Below, one piece after another: positions 5,083 through 5,156 of a DNA stretch of 5,156 bases. Each line of letters opens with the position of its first letter. Position 1 is the stretch's first letter. Source of the stretch: Desulfobacca acetoxidans. Lineage in GTDB: Bacteria; Desulfobacterota; Desulfobaccia; Desulfobaccales; 0-14-0-80-60-11. The position numbers were made by a program, and so were the translations under genes. The stretch covers positions 1-5,156 of the forward strand of contig DYJG01000232.1 of the NCBI GenBank assembly GCA_020723225.1. The letters run 5' to 3'. The notes under the pieces are model-generated. The model was not told where the DNA came from. It searched no databases and saw only the letters and a list, made by a program, of their open reading frames with translations.

Positions 5083-5156
5083 GTGAATCCTCAAGCTGAC
5101 ATCCCCCAATTAGTTCGAGATCTCCGGGAGCGGACCGGACTGACTCAGGAGAAATT
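5083..5156 (+). CDS. XRE-family helix-turn-helix regulator, N-terminus only (3' truncated by window end)
   Basis: A GTG start at 5083 opens a frame running off the window end, giving 24 residues that include LVRDLRERTGLTQEK (residues 10-24). That is the characteristic first and second helix of a Cro/C1 (XRE) DNA-binding domain, where the Thr-Gln after a hydrophobic residue is typical. An in-frame TGA at 5068-5070 forces the start to be TTG 5080 or GTG 5083. GAAAGGA at 5069-5075 lies seven bases before the GTG and favours it. Such regulators often head accessory operons, including phage, toxin-antitoxin and defence loci. Its place just past integration-like scars downstream of selC suggests it is the first gene of an island. 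Nothing beyond the DNA-binding start can be seen, so no specific system can be named. Confidence 0.72.
   Translation, partial: MNPQADIPQLVRDLRERTGLTQEK

Noticed and set aside
4915..5109. 64-residue minus-strand open frame over the XRE gene start
   Set aside because: It overlaps the better-supported plus-strand XRE start and its leader, and shows no family features.

Overview
The window reads as a GC-rich, metabolically versatile anaerobe-type bacterial chromosome. A Desulfobacterota (sulfate-reducing or syntrophic delta-proteobacterial) origin is my best inference, from the combination of a branched-chain amino acid transporter, an AcuB-like CBS/ACT protein, a MaeB-type malic enzyme and a selenocysteine tRNA. 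This is a judgement from gene content and style, not from a search. The selC gene shows that the organism decodes UGA as selenocysteine.

Layout: (1) bases 1-3758 are dense plus-strand metabolic genes: the 3' two-thirds of livF (ABC transporter ATPase), a 218-residue CBS-CBS-ACT protein 40 bp downstream with a very strong ribosome binding site, then an 840-residue protein made of two complete malic-enzyme units fused head to tail. (2) Bases 3759-4292 are non-coding and hold palindromic repeats, a degenerate heptamer array, a short dispersed direct repeat and a promoter for selC. (3) Bases 4293-4390 are tRNA-Sec with encoded CCA. (4) Bases 4391-5082 are AT-rich and gene-free, with an orphan tRNA 3' end, an imperfect copy of the selC 3' junction and a GGTACC hairpin. 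This looks like the scarred edge of an integrative element or genomic island. (5) From 5083 a new gene begins, the N-terminus of an XRE-type helix-turn-helix regulator, cut off by the window end.

The most unusual item is the double malic enzyme. The two halves align without gaps over 294 residues (57-350 against 484-777) with 150 identities by hand count. The N-terminal half has lost the metal ligands and malate-binding asparagines. The C-terminal half keeps them but has an altered version of the catalytic-tyrosine motif, which the N-terminal half retains in canonical form. This complementary decay suggests a covalent pseudo-dimer in which the two halves share one working active site. The neighbouring CBS/ACT protein could be an adenylate- or ligand-responsive regulator of this carbon-flow step, but that is inference from adjacency only. 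The second area worth attention is the selC downstream region, a classic island insertion point, where a regulator gene starts immediately beyond the integration-like scars.
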